Counted from the stretch's first letter, positions 45,539 through 58,624 are shown. The stretch is 64,000 nt of DNA from Monosporascus cannonballus (GCA_004154925.1 QJNS01000206.1:62001-126000); one strand, 5' to 3'. Numbers and translations: made by a program. The notes: generated by a model not told the origin, from the letters alone.

Positions 45539-46070
45539 ACCTATCGTTATGCGAAGAGAATGTACGAGTATGCGTGTGGTGCTCCAGGGATATGGCTGAT
45601 TCTGCTTTAGAATGCGATCGAGCCCATACCGCGGTTTATGGTTCCTTGTTATTCATGGAAGCGCAGCAGTTCAACAATGACTCGTGTGAAAATCTCGATT
45701 AAGGGATCAGGATGGAAACATGTTGCGAAGGGAGTATAGACCCTGCTTAGGTGCCTCCTTTTATGGGCATTTTCTAGTCAGCGTGGTGTACTTTTCGGTA
45801 TTCTAACCCAGAGCGTTCTTCATACCAAATGCTATGCCAAGAAATGGACCGTGACAATATCAGTGTGTTGACTTTTGGGCTTCTCTTAGACACAGCCAAT
45901 TACCACAGTATGCAACTGTGACCGAAACCCTGACTTGCTTATGCCCCTTGAACCCATGACTTGCCAGTCCTCCGTATTTAGGCTACAGATACTACGTCTT
46001 TACAATCCACTCAAGGCCCAGGTGCAGAAATAGTGGTTTAACTCAGCATGGGATGCGAATAAATCATCTA
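45539..46070. other. intergenic region before the assembly gap
   Basis: No gene seen. Sequence is normal up to the start of the poly-G at 46071. Confidence 0.4.
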
Positions 46071-46118
<48 letters not shown>

Positions 46119-46189
46119 CGGCGGGGGGGGGGGGGGGGGGGGGGTCGNNNNNNNGGGGCGGCGAATAAAGCCCCTCCCCCCCCCCCCCC
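46071..46189. other. assembly gap (7 N) in poly-G/poly-C
   Basis: A G run from 46071 broken by single C and CGG, then seven N at 46148-46154, then GGGGCGGCGAATAAAG and a C run to 46189. Long G homopolymers beside N are a typical sequencing or scaffolding artefact. The true length and content of this spot are unknown. Confidence 0.85.
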
Positions 46190-47110
46190 TCAGGTCACGT
46201 ATTCCTCGGCGCTGCAGGCCGTACCACGGCCTTAGCCCGGGCCTTAGCCCGGGGCTTAGCCAAGTTGGAACGAGGGCTGCCAGGCGGCAATGATGCTGCA
46301 ACGGCGCCGGATGTCAGGGGCGGCTTGTATGCCTGCGAAACTCATAACTCTGGGCTTGGCCCCCCTTTCCCGGTGGTAACCGTAACATGTCCTTAAAGGC
46401 ATCCCGGTAGCAATAGATAGTCCCGGCGGACGGCGCATTGGTAACGGGGTGAAAACGATGTGTCCGACCCGTGCGTCGGCCAGGAGCGCCCGCAAGGCTG
46501 ACGAAGGCTCGACGGGCTCAACGTGACTCCGACGCATCCCGAGACGATTGAAGCGTATATGCCCGACATAGCCAACGCAGGTACAACCGCCAACCTATCG
46601 TGCCGGCGGATGACCGAATCCGCCTACCGATGTCAACAGCGACAGGGGCGTTAGCCGTCCAAGACACACTCGGAGCGAGGCACATCATCGAAGCCAAGGA
46701 GGCGCTTGTTCCCAGATAGTAGCGTATCACGCAGTCAACGATAGACACTCCACGAGCGGAGGCCGCGGATATCCTCAACATCTCCAATTTTGTTCCGAAC
46801 TTCGATTGCACCGGGGTATACATACAGCCCAGCGTCCCGCACGTCCGGTAATTTCCTCATCATGCATTACATATCGTACCCGGAAGGCAGCCGGGGACGT
46901 GCCCCGTTCGCGAGCCCTCGGCCCAACTGAAGAGCGAATGTATACATATAGGCGTGGCACACCGTACAAGCACGGATCATCCTTCCAGAAAACACGCCTG
47001 GGGGTATGGAGCAAAAAAAAAATTAAAAAAAAAATAACTCCACGCAAAAACATGCTACGGACAACGCAAAAGGTTTTCTTCCCCCGTTTCCGAGCCCCCT
47101 CCCCCCGGGG
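46190..47110. other. GC-rich non-coding stretch right of the gap
   Basis: Contains a short direct repeat (CTTAGCCCGGG, three times, near 46230-46258), CpG-rich sequence without a convincing frame, and an A-rich tract (about 47014-47035). It might be a decayed repeat, but no family is recognisable. Confidence 0.35.
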
Positions 47111-48493
47111 CTATTGCCGCGCCTGACTGTGGCGGTGACCCGCCTCCTCGATGGCGGCGTCCAGCTGGCGCTCCTCCTCCTCGAGCCTCCGGATCTCCTC
47201 CACCGTCATGCCCTCCTCGACGAGGTGCGCGTAGCGCGAGGCGATGGGCTGTTGCTGGTGCTGGCTGGCGGCACCGGCCTCGCCTCCCGGACCCCGCTGC
47301 TGCTGCTGCTCGTGAAGAACCGGAGACGGCTCGTTCAGGGATGTCGCCGTCGGCGTCGTGACCGCCGTCCCCGGCGCCACCACGTGGTCGCTGTACGGCG
47401 CGTACGGGGCCGCCACGGCGGTGGGGTCGCCGTGGTGGGCGACGGGCGCGGAGGGGGGGTCGTACACCGGGTGGGACGATGACTCGGTCAGGCCGGCCGC
47501 CTCCTTCTCGGGCATCATGGCGACGGCGCCCGAGTCGGAGCCGTAGCCCACCTCGTGAGCGCGGACCAGCGGGCGCCCGGATTGGCGCCGGCGTAGGCAG
47601 AACCACACCAAGAGGCCGGCGACGGCTAGGAGCCCGACGCCAATGCCGACCGCGATACCCGCGATGGCACCCGTGCTCAGACCACCCGTGCTCTGTCCAC
47701 TGTTGTCTTCCGCAGTGGGAATCGACGTGCCGAGGCCAGCGCCTTGGGAGGGACCCCCCAATGTAGGGCTCGGGGTCGGCGGGGACGAGCTCCCAGTGGG
47801 AACATCCGTAGTCGTCGGGATCAGATGAACTTCAACTTTGTCCCGCTTTATCCGATCCGGACCCTGCGTTATGACCTCGTTGGGGCTAATCCCCCTATTG
47901 TAGTTGATGCTAAATGGTGGACTATAGCTTTTGCCGGTATGCGTGTCGTTCCATAGTTCAAATTCCATATAAAGGACACCGGAATCCCACACATTGCTGA
48001 AATAATCTGGGCTCGAACTGATGGGAAGCACCGTGATATTTACCCCATCGGCCCGACCGTATGCTGGTCAGAATTGTCAGCTATCCACTTTTCTCCAGTT
48101 CTGGCTTTCAGAAAGTGTAAGCCTACACGGTAGTATCGGGATGCGCCCTCCGCTGTTGTCTATGCCTTCATCCCGCCCAACTAGAATGCGGGTAAAATTT
48201 CCTGCCATGTTGCTTTCCGCGATCAAGGCATCTTCTTCACCGTCCATAATCCCACTCTTGTACAAGTACACATCTGTGACTGCTAGGTTCAAGTTGGGGG
48301 CAGTAGTCCAAATAATCTGAGCATCCCCGCGAGTGTCCGCGCCAACCGTTGACGTCGTAAACGTGTCTCCGAAATTTATGAGGGCCGGGGGCGTCTGTCC
48401 CGTTCCTCTTGAAGGCGCTGCTACCTCTTCTTGACCGGTAACTACTCCTAACAAGCCGGCAAAATGCCCCATTTTTGAGACATCGAGCCGCAT
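47111..48493 (-). CDS. membrane-anchored cell-surface protein with two compensating frameshifts
   Basis: The frame from 48493 (MRLDVSKMGHFAGL) runs to RLTLSESQNWRK, where it hits stops, and resumes in the same frame at VNITVLPISSSPDYFSNVW down to the stop at 47111. Between them, frame +1 reads WIADNSDQHTVGPMG without a stop. One extra base in the A run (48089-48092) and one missing base in the G run (48043-48046) would link all three parts. The outer domain (about 150 residues) has N-glycosylation sites (NFT, NDT, NIT). A Ser/Thr/Pro stalk, one membrane helix (GAIAGIAVGIGVGLLAVAGL followed by LRRR) and a cytoplasmic tail ending EEIRRLEEEERQLDAAIEE follow. This architecture is typical of fungal WSC/Mid2-like surface proteins, though no WSC domain is seen. 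Start and signal peptide are unsure; an upstream exon is likely. Confidence 0.7.
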
Positions 48494-51400
48494 TATCGTA
48501 ATCACAACGCTAGACCGCGTCGGTTGATGACCCTAAACTCGAGAGTTCCGATCCCTATAGGTCCTAAATTCATGTCCAGCTCTGAGTTATCATCCGTCAA
48601 ATCGATTCAATCACGCCGTGTCGATTTCGAGAGAGGCGTGGTTTGGGTGTCGCAATAAGCGACGATGATGACGAGGAGGCCGGCGAAAGCAGAATCAGTC
48701 GGAGAATGACTCGCAGAATCACTAGGACTTCGAAACAACCGCCACGAAGAAGGCGAATGAACAAAAGCCGTGAGAGACTGAAAGGAGGGAAGGAACTGCG
48801 AGGGAAGCAGGGGGCTTTCCCGGCGAGGATCCGATCTCCACTGGAAATCCTTGGGAACTGTGAGCCCAGCCCAGCCAGCTATCGAACAATGTTGTTCAAT
48901 AAGTGTGAGCGCCAACCAAGCCACGGCCAACAGACTGAGCTTCTGGCCAATGAGCAACGGGTGGGATGATAGCATGGCTACCAATCCCAGGAGCGATATC
49001 TTCGCCAAGGGCCAAGCGACCGACTGGGACGGTACGAAATACTTACAAAGGAGAAGCCGGCACCTCTCTTTTCGGGCACGGACGTTGATGCCCACGAGAG
49101 GCTTGCTGTAATGCGCGTTACCTACGCCTTATTGTAGTAGCACGTATGACGGAGCAAGTCGGGGCCGCTTGACTGTGTATCTGGCCCACTATATGGGCTG
49201 TGCACGCCTCCTGCGAGCGAATCGAAGGAACCACCGTAACGCTCACTTGAAGTGGATTGACCCATCGTTGAATAAACCCCGGCTTGTAGAGAATGAACGG
49301 GGAATCTGGTTGTGACAATGGGAGTTCGAAAGGTGCACCTGCAACTTGCGCTGCTATTACGGCCGTCCAAGCATAGAGCTACGTAGTCTGTAGGGAAGTC
49401 AATCGCTGTGAAGTTTCGGCTTGGATCGTGACTATCCCACTGGGCGACACTGCAGGCTGACTGCCGGACAAATGATACACGCGTGCATGGCGGCCAGAGT
49501 AAGCGACTCTGTGCATTAAGCAATCCGCCTGTCAGCAGTGGCCCCGGTTGCTTACTGCCTGACTACGTATACGTACAGTATATTGATATCCATGGGCGCA
49601 TCTATGCACATATACAATCCTTACCGGACAGTCCATGACCTTCGAACGACGGGGTATTTGGACTTAGCGGCCGTTCTTGGGTTTCATCCGCCATTGGAGA
49701 CGAGGGCAACAGACATGTAGATAGTGGGGGCGGGTGGCAGACTAACCTTGAGTATTGTTCATCCCATCAGCAACCAGCGTACAGCCGTCGCAAGAATCTC
49801 CTTCACCGAAGTGGCTTTGAAACCATCTTCAACCCTACCTACCTGTTTGCGAAACGGAGTCGACCGTGGGTTGAAAAGACTTGGCCACAGTAAAAGTAAG
49901 ACGGGCAAGGATGGGGCTGAGAGTGCACGCGTAAGGGCTACATTGGTGTGGTAAAGATGCGAATGCAGAGAAACTCGCAACTGATCCTTTCGATCATTTC
50001 TTTTGACATTCCTCGACACACCTCGGATAACTAGCGGCCCCACAAGAAGTTCGAGGATCCGGGGCCCTGCTGCAACTAGCTGTTTTTAGCCTTTCGGCTG
50101 CTTCTAGGGTAGAGCTAGGGGTCCCCGTGTGCAATAAATAGTAACAGCCTCCACTGTTTACGTCTCCCTCCACGAAGAACTCTGTTAACCCCGAGTCAGC
50201 GAGAAATTTTTTTGTGCCGAACGGTTGCGCGGTGTTTTATCCTAGTCCGGCCTGCCAGACCATCTCACCTGAAGCCTCTTGTATCCTGTGAAACTTTCTG
50301 ACTGTTTAAAGAGTATGACGGGGGAAGTAGATGTTAACCCAACGTTGCTGCTATTTGGGGACACCGGACCCCCCGCACTCACGTAACCCCATCCTCAAAC
50401 CCCCTTTTTCCCGCTTGATGAGATCATATGGTTACACAGTATCCGGCCACGGCGCTGACGGCGAACCAGGCTGTGATAAATTACGGAGACGAGAAGCGGA
50501 AATCCTTCCGCTCCCCCTTCGTCTGATGGTTGAAACAGCCCTAGCGGTTCGCCTGCAGTGCTAGAATGTGATGTTTCGTCCATTGGGTTGCTTTGAAACA
50601 CTTTGGCGATGATATCTTGCACCACACGCATCGCCGATATCCAGAAGATCGCCAAACAGGACGTGGAGAAACAATGCGTCTTTGATGCGGAGTCGAGCGT
50701 TTCCAAGTGGATTCTGCCGGCGGGAATTAAAAGTACCTCCCAGACTGCCATAGAGTCCATCCATTCTTACTACATCTACGGGGACATATACAAATCAGGT
50801 GCCTATGCAAACCACCACGGCCTGCAGCGCCGATCCAGGAGGACCAGAATTCAGTTACCTAACTTATTAGAATTATTTTTCAAGTTAAGCGCCCTCCCCC
50901 AAAGCCCCCAGTCCCATGAGTCCAGACATCACCGCTCCCGAGAAACGTCCCGTCGCTGGTGAAGCCACAGGCTGAAGCCCTGCGAGTCTTCAAAGGATAT
51001 CTATCACCATCTAGCATCCCGTCCCGTAGTCCTGCCCGAAATATCCGCGCCAAAGCCCGCCGAAATGCGTTTTATATAGAAGGTAGATGCGATATTGTCC
51101 TCCGTTACCCCTGAAGTCTGCGCTGCGCACACTAAGCGCCGCTACTTAACGCCGCTACAGTACACCAGCAGCGCCTAATAGCCTGGAACTAGTAGATAGG
51201 GCCAGTCACCGCCCTCCGCAGGAGCTCCGTAGACAAGGAACGGTGGATCCTCGTCTGCTTGCCAACCTTGTCGCGCGCCTTCCGTGCGCAGCCGTCGACC
51301 GGGCCGGCAATGGGGCCGGATCTGACCTGGACGCCCCGGGACAGCACCGTAGCCCCTCGGCGCTTATACAGAAGAGGGGCTAGGGCCGGGCAAGGTCGTC

Positions 51401-52412
51401 CGTGTGAGGAGCTCTATTCATGTGTAAGGGACAGGGGATCCTGCATTATGAGGGTCCCTCTGGCTATGGCTTGATTGATGGGATAATTTCCAGACAGCTA
51501 TATATAAGCGGCGGGATACTACTCTCATCTATTAGTCGATGGGAGGTTACCCGGCTATTTATAAATCGTGGAGTCTCTTGGGTAGATACCCCAACCAGTT
51601 ATGGAGGTTGCGCTGGCAGTACTTAAGTGTGAAAATTACCTGGAATGTACAGACTGACCGACCTGATAGGTGGCAAAAGTGATTTGAGGTAGCTCTGAAG
51701 CTATAGGTGCGTAGAACAACCGCATCTCCTCCCTCAATGGAGACTGTGTAAGGGGGTACCTTCGCACTCTCTACCCTAGACAACGGGGATTCCACCTCAT
51801 GACGATCGAGCCTCAGCGACGAGATGTCACCGTCCAAGCCGCAGGTTCGGGTCTCGGGTGAATAGTGAACAGCCAGGCATTCAACCAGCTAACCCTCTAG
51901 GTATATAGGTAGGTAGGTATGCGTACACCCTTCACCATGCTGTCCCTCTACTCTATCCCCCCTAATTTCTACCCCCCACGACTACGTACTATTACGTACT
52001 ACCTCCTGATTAAAATCCCAAGAAACGCCCGCCCCTGCCGTTCTGCCGGTAAAAGTAGATAGATATTAATATATACAAATGCAACCAACCAACCAACCAA
52101 CGACCAGTCGATGCGGATAAAGAGAGACTCAAGCTTGGACACCAAGCTCGAAAATAACATATAGAAGAAAAACGCTATGAATGAGCCCGTCCATCGCCTG
52201 TGCTCCCCTTGGCCAAACCCAACCGGACGGCTGAATTAAGTATTTAGAGTCCTTTATACGAGAGGCGCACATACTCGTTTCGACGTCTCAAAATCACACT
52301 TACGCTTGTCTGTCTCTTTTCTCATCATACGTACGCACGGAAATAAAAGAGTACAACGGGATGGTCTGGCTTGCGTTCCATTCAGTCATCCGGTACCGGC
52401 AATTGGTTGGTA
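48494..52412. other. long intergenic region
   Basis: 3.9 kb without a supportable gene. The first part is the 5' flank of the membrane-protein gene. A short coding-like stretch around 50600-50770 is too short to call. TAGG (about 51899-51920) and CAAC (about 52083-52101) microsatellites are present. Confidence 0.45.
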
Positions 52413-55400
52413 TCACGCGAAGGTCAGCGAGATCTCCTTCTCCTTGCCGAAGTCCTCGTCGTCCAGGTCGGCCCAGGGGTCCGCGAGCGCCACGTTCGGG
52501 GCCGTGTTGGCGCTCCTGCTGATCTCCGGCCTGCCGGGGGAAGGCGGCGACGCCGCACCCGCGCGCAACGGGCCGGAAGAATTATTGCTGTGGCTCGTGT
52601 AATAATAGGGGGCGTCCCTGTCCCTGTCGGTATCCCTGACCCGGGCCGGGGCCGAGTCGTCGAATGACGTGTCGAACGTCATCTGGATCTCGTCGTCGGC
52701 GGGGTTTCCCCACGCGCTGCTACTGCTGCTCTGGTCGGCGGCATAGGCCGGAGGACGCTCCTGGGACAGCCGCTGTCGCGTGGCGAGCGCGGCGTCCGCG
52801 CTCTTGGTCCCGCGCAGGGAGTCCCGCGGGTTATTGCTATCATCATTGTACGAGGCCTGGGGCTGCTCCACGGCGAGTTTCATGGGGGGCAGCGTCGACT
52901 GCAGCTCCTTGGCCTGCAGCTCGTCGCTGGCGAGCTCGGCGCGGATGGCGTCGACGTCGAAGAGGACGCCGTGGTTGTTGCCGTGCTTGTCCTCTGTCCT
53001 CGTCGGGTCTCCGCCAGCAGGGCCCCTGTTGTCCTCGTACACCTCCCACTCCGCGCGGGCCGCCTTCTTCTTCCGGCCGAATATGCCCCAGCCGCCGCCC
53101 TTCTTGGAGCTCTCCTCTTTCTCGAGCTGCTTGCGGGCCTCCTCGATCTCGTTGATGATCTCCCGTTGCCGCTCCTGATGGTTTTCGGGGTCGGGGTCCT
53201 CGATCTCGACGAACTCGTCGCTCTCGACTACCCAGCCGCACTCTCTAAGTAGTCTGGGCATCGCCGTCCTGTACTCCATGTGGCCGACGACGAACTCGGT
53301 GCAATCCTTATTCTCTAGGCCTGGTATATCCTCTATGGCTGCCAAGCCCGCCACTCGCCGAATGCCGCCGTTCGTCAGGCGGAAGAGGTAGCCCAGAATC
53401 CAGTCCGTCCTGTTGTACCCGTTCACCCACCTGCCCGAGACGACCGTCCGGCATTTTAGATACTCCTCTTTCTTAACCACGATGGGTGACCCGAACATGT
53501 AGACATTCTGCACTAGACCGTAGGCGCCTTTTCGCGCAAGTTCCAGCAGGCAGGAGAAGATGACTCGCGAGCCAAGGGAGTACCCGACGAGAGTGATGGG
53601 TCGGGTGCCTAGGTTTCGGTCGACCAAGGAATCTGCTAGAATTAGGCCGGCAGACCACGCTCGGTCCAAAGAAACTGCCCAGGGATTGTCTACTAGATAA
53701 GCGAGCTTAGACAGCACGATGGGCAGCTGCAGGGCAGCCATCAGACCCATAAGCACCGTTGCGCCCAGCACCTGTTGGAGACTTTGGGTGACGGCCTGTA
53801 ATAATCAGCACAGATGCTAACGAGGACGATAAGATACCTTGGGTGGTAACAATGAGCCGCTCACCTCCGTTGCCAAGATGTTGATGGTGTCTCCCATACT
53901 GGTCAGCATCTCCGGCTCCCACAAGATCGAGTATATATCGCCCATGATGGGGTCAACCGTACTAAACGGCAGACGAATATCATCGTGCTTGCTAGACAGC
54001 CACCCGGAAATGGTCACGATGAGGTTTACCCGCTTATTGTTGTGCAGTGGTCGGTATTCAAAGGTCCTCACGGCCCCCGTCCGTCGGTTGGCAGCTTTGC
54101 CGCCCATGTAACTACCAGATGCGGCAGCGCCGGAGGTGATAATGGCCGCCCCACCCGCCCCGGCCAGGAAAGAACTCGTGCCGCCCACTCCGATCGCCGT
54201 GAAACCGGTTGCGAGACCGGCACCGATCAGCGGCGCCATGAGACCAGCCGAAAGACCAATAACCAGGCCGCCCCCGACGGTCGCCAGGCCCATCATGAGG
54301 TACCTTCGCTTGAGCGCCATCTTCCGTCTATTCTCGAGATGCTCTTCCTCGTTCCAATTCTCCTTCTCTGCCTGCTGTTGCATTTCCAAAGCATCGGTGA
54401 CGCGCTTCTCAAACTTGCAGATATCTATCCAATCAACCTCCAGGTCTTTCGCTACGCGCTCTAATAAGACTCGTGACCGTGCGTCGTATACTGAGTCTGC
54501 GATTAGGACGAGGAAGAGATCGCAAAGCACCGTCCACCGTAAATCTATCTCGATTTTGGCTGTCCGCGGTAGTTGCGACGGAGACTTGACCTCCGGCCAA
54601 TCCCCATCGTTGTGACTTTCGTACGGGGGAGGTGCCGGCGAGACTGGTTCGCTGATGGATATAGACTGCCGTGGGCTCGCGAGCGAGGACATGCTCGGAG
54701 TAGACCTTCCCGACTTCCCCGCCATAGGGTTCTTCACTCTCGCGTTCTGCATGAGGACGGGGGTGAGATCCCGGGGCATGACTCCGTGTTCCGCCAGCTG
54801 TTCGATCATGACCTGCTCGGCCTGGTTGATCTCCATGTGCGCATAGAGGCGAATCATGATCTTCTGCGACCACATCTTCATGGCCTCGGCCGCCGTCTGG
54901 ACCTCTCTCTTCACCTTCTTGGGGCCGTCCATAGCCTCCGCGGCCTTGACCATTTCTACTAGTTCGAGACGCGTGACGCCTACGTATGCTATCCTCTGGC
55001 CCTCGGTCAGAAGGTCTTTAGTAGCCTGTAACTGGGAGACGGCATCGCGCTGTTCCTCGTCCGCACCGGCTATGCTCGTGGTTTTGACATTGTTGAAGAG
55101 ATATCGAGTGTTGTCATCCATACTGGTCACCGACTCAGCGTCGTCATCATCCAGTACCCTCGTGTAGCCCTTGCCGGCACCTCCTAGTCCGGCATAGCCA
55201 TACTTCTCATCCTCCTCGGCGTTGTGCTCCTTAGCTATTAACCTATTATCGTCGTCATATATATCGTAGGGCGCGTATGCCGGCATAGTTTGCCATTCTC
55301 CATCGTCATCTTTCTCTACTTCTTTAGGGGCTGCCACCTGCTGATGCGAAAACTCGGATATACCCTTGGCTGAGCTGGCTATGCTTATATTCCGGGTGTG

Positions 55401-56102
55401 TTGGGCAGCAGCAGCCTTTTCTGCCTGTTCGTCCTGCTTGCTGGATGCAATCTCCTCGATCGAAGGCCCCGAGATAGCCCGCGTATCACTGTCTAATGTG
55501 CTACGACGTTTAGTCGTCTTAGATGCTTCCGTATTTTCGCTCGGGACCGGACCGTTCGGTAACACTTCCGCCGCGGGACTCGGCTCATCCCTGCTCCTGT
55601 TCTCTATCTGCGGAGGCACGGGCGTTTGGGGCTCCTCGATCTCCTTTGACGTGACTTCGGCGGCGCGCTCCGGTACGGGAGTGGACGAAGCGTCTTGAAA
55701 CACGTCACGGTCGCTATTATCGGCCAGGGCTTTGTTTAACTTCCTCTGGTGGGTTGGAACCTCCAGTTCCTCCTCCTCTCCTTCAGCTCCCTTCCTTTCT
55801 GGGTAACCCGGGCTCGATCCCTGCTTTTCTTCCGAATTGCTTGCTACCGCTTCATGTGTCCTACTCTCATCACCTCCCACTCCGTAGGCCGAGCTACTTT
55901 CACCCTCATTTCCGGCAGGCAGCTCAGGGTTCACATATCTCCTGATAGGCAGACCGAAGTCGTCGAATTCTTGCACGTCCCCCGCCGTCATTGGAGTGTT
56001 CTGTTCTTTCGCATGGACGCTGTTATTGGTGCTAGAAATTGTGTGGATTGGCTGGCTCGGCGGCTTGATATTTGACGGTGGTGGTTCATCGGGGTTGGCC
56101 AT
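52413..56102 (-). CDS. DUF726 (TMCO4-like) membrane hydrolase-fold protein
   Basis: Two exons, 56102-53865 and 53795-52413, with a 69-nt phase-0 intron (GTGAGC ... TTACAG), give 1206 residues. Residues 1-440 are disordered and acidic (start MANPDEPPPSNIKPPSQPIH). A conserved helical part follows (LTEGQRIAYVGVTRLELVEM and on), then a Gly/Ala-rich hairpin of membrane helices at about 601-670 (YLMMGLATVGGGLVIGLSAG ...). The alpha/beta-hydrolase-like core has IVTISGWLSSKHDD and the nucleophile elbow VGYSLGSRV with Ser at about 819 (GxSxG). After this come YMFGSPIV and a long disordered, charged C-terminus of about 250 residues. Family members (PF05277) are membrane proteins of unknown function; yeast YFL034W (Mil1) interacts with clathrin adaptor AP-1. 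The Ser suggests esterase or lipase activity, not shown. Convergence with no neighbour gives no further clue. Confidence 0.92.
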
Positions 56103-57006
56103 CGTTTAGGCTATCATCGGGGAAGATTTTGTAAATAGACTCGGCCTGTGGGCGCGATGATGTCTCGATTCAACGCAAAAGGGCAGTTCCCCACGGTCCG
56201 GAATACAAGTGGAGTCGGGTAGCGACTTCGATGTGAAATGAGATTTAGCTCCAATTGCGCCCCCGCAAGTACATATACATACTAGTAACGTAAATTGATA
56301 CGTTGATATGTCTCAGGGAGGAATCTACCCGTACGTGTCCGATGCCCTATCACTGTTCGGACCCCCAAGCCTGGTAAGCGGGATTCAATGTTGGCAAGCG
56401 AACAAAGCCGTTTTAGAGAAGCCGGTGCTTTTGTGGAATGCCATTCCGGCAATACTTCATTCAGGACCAGATACAATGCTGTAAGCACAGAGGCTACAGG
56501 TAAACCCCATCCATCACGTTGAATGGCGCACTACTTTGCAAGTGTTCCAGTGGATACGGCAGGTCTAGACTCGCACAGGTTAGTAGCCAAGGAGGGGCAG
56601 TGCCCGGGCGTTTCAGGCGGTCGGATAAGGCCGCGTGCCACTATTGATAGGTAACTACCAAAGGTCGGTCGACAGTGCCGGCCCAACCGTCTCCAAAAAC
56701 TCCGCGTCCGCATAATCCTTATCAACTTCGCCCATATCGCTTAAGATTCGCGGAGACTCGAACGGAATAGATACAAGGTACGTCGGTAGCGTATATGAGC
56801 AGAGTGATACGTTCGGTTGAGCCGAGGTATGAAGTTGCATGATGGTATCAATTGCGCTCTATATCTTCCTGGATGTAAAGACAACGGCGCCTCCTAAGTG
56901 ACTTCTCCATGACGTATAAACATAACGACGCCTTTTCGCGCGCTATTCCGATAGGAACCCAGCCGGACAAGAACACCCCTTGCGCTTCAGAGTTTCCAAC
57001 ACAAAC
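56103..57006. other. intergenic region
   Basis: 5' flank of the DUF726 gene and 3' flank of UTP23. No other gene is seen. Confidence 0.45.
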
Positions 57007-58063
57007 TCATGTGCCGTTCCCCGTAGGTCCAGCAGCGTCACCATTCGCACCGCTGCTCTTGTGCTTACGCTTTCGTTTCTTCTTCAGCTGCTCTATCGTA
57101 CCAGCATCGTCACCCTCCGCCTTCGGAGGGTCCTCCCTCTTCTCTTCCTTCGGCTTACTGTCTGGCTGGCCCGGCGTCTTCTTCTTCTTCTTGACGGATA
57201 GTGGGTTCGGTCCCTTAGGCCCCTTTTTCTTCTTCTTCTTTTCCGGCGCCTTCGTTGCCTCGCCGCTCTTTGCTCCGCTCTTTGCTCCGCTCTTACTGCC
57301 GTTGCCGTCTTCGTCCTCGGAGTCGTCGTCCCGCTTCCTCTTGCCGCTGGGCATCAAGATCTCCGCCCTGAATTTCTTGCGCTCCTCGGCCGAGCGCACC
57401 TTCGCCGTGGCGGCGGCCATGGGCTCCATAAGCACGACGGAGCGTCGGATGAAGATAAGGGGCACGCCCGGTATCTGGCGGAGGGAGGCGCGCAGATGGT
57501 CGTCGTTGACGGCGCACACGTAACGGTGCTTGTTGACGCCGTTTTTCTTGGGGTCAACTACCGAGTTGACGCACTCGTAGGAACTGAGGGGTTCTGGATA
57601 TTGATCCGGGTGGTGGCCGCAGCGTCTCCGCTCGAATTTTTCTTTCGCCAGCTCAATGGCTTCTCGTACTGCTGGCTCGGAATTACGGGCATAGAGCTAT
57701 TTAGGACCAATTCGTGAGCAAATAAGAGGCTCGCTGCAACGAAGGGCTCTTCGGGGGTAGTAAGTCGGAAACGAGAGCTAGAAAGTCGGAAGCTACTCAC
57801 ATGTCGCATTGAACATTGCGTTATCACTGCGAATGCTTGATTAGAATCTTCGTCTCATGAAGACCAGACAGGAAAGACCTACGGGGCTTGACCTCTCCAT
57901 GCAGGGTGTCTTCTAACCGGCGTATAATATCCATCTTACATTTAACCGACTCCAGGAGGAACTCCGCATCGACGACGACCTGGTACGGGACGTGGAAGCC
58001 GAAACCCATGGAAAATTGTTCCATGAGTTTGCGGTACTGTTTAGATCTTTTCGCGCGAGGCAT
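57007..58063 (-). CDS. utp23: rRNA-processing protein UTP23 (PIN-like, SSU processome)
   Basis: Three exons (58063-57883, 57826-57801, 57696-57007) give 298 residues. Exon 1: MPRAKRSKQYRKLMEQFSMG, then PYQVVVDAEFLLESVKCKMD and RRLEDTLHGEVKP. Exon 2 is only 26 nt (LITQCSMRH). Exon 3 continues LYARNSEPAVREAIELAKEK with the zinc-binding RRCGHH and later Cys (SSYECV), then HRYVCAVNDDHLRASLRQIP and PLIFIRRSVVLMEP. The tail is a Lys-rich nucleolar-type sequence (KKKKKKGPKGPNPL; KKKRKRKHK). Introns of 56 and 104 nt are canonical. UTP23 works in early 18S rRNA maturation with snR30 release in the nucleolus; its PIN fold is usually inactive. A Met 11 codons upstream (58096) is in frame, but the family start MxxKRxKxYRK supports 58063. 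Confidence 0.95.
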
Positions 58064-58624
58064 CCTCTCGACAGCAAGGTGCCTGGGGATCTCCAAAGCA
58101 GTCGCGCTATGAGTCGTGAAATAGGTTGGGACTACGGGATTAGAAGATCGAGTTTTGAGGCTGGGCGTGACGTATTACTTTCGCGCGACAACGTCATTCC
58201 TTTGCAGTTGAGAACAGTCAGTTGTCGAGTCGAAGCTTGGAATCGCGGAGGGTTCTCTACGAAAAATCAAATGATCGAGGTCCGATAAGCTTATCGGCGC
58301 GGTTGGCCCCACTTATGCAAACATGCCTGGTGATCCCTGTATTGCGGCGTAGCGCGTTCAAGTCCCAAAATGCCTGCAATGCAACCTAACCTGCCTCCAT
58401 GTAACATAGTATATTAATGGCTCTAGATAAACATATCCCGAATGAGCACTTGCCAGCTCGTATTCTTCCCCCAAAATGCGATGTATCGCTAATCCCCTAA
58501 CGCCTACATTTATTGTAAAATTCCGGAGCTGTAATCAAGAGGTATCACAGAAAAAGACACATGTCTTTTACCAGAGCTCTCGCCTCAAGCCGGTCTAACA
58601 CCAGGCGTCTGAGCTCAGTCGGAC
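58064..58624. other. intergenic region
   Basis: No gene seen between UTP23 and the phosphatase gene, which lie in the same direction 562 bases apart. A tRNA-like B-box fragment near 58350 has no matching cloverleaf. Confidence 0.4.

Noticed and set aside
50590..50770. Coding-like fragment with IADIQKIAKQDVEKQCVFDA
   Set aside because: Too short, no start or splice context and no recognised family; it may be an old gene remnant but cannot be supported.
52664..53252. Antisense open frames over the DUF726 gene
   Set aside because: They are shadows of GC-rich third positions in the real gene.
58290..58380. tRNA-like B box (GCGTTCAAGTCCC)
   Set aside because: No A box at the right distance and no cloverleaf could be folded.
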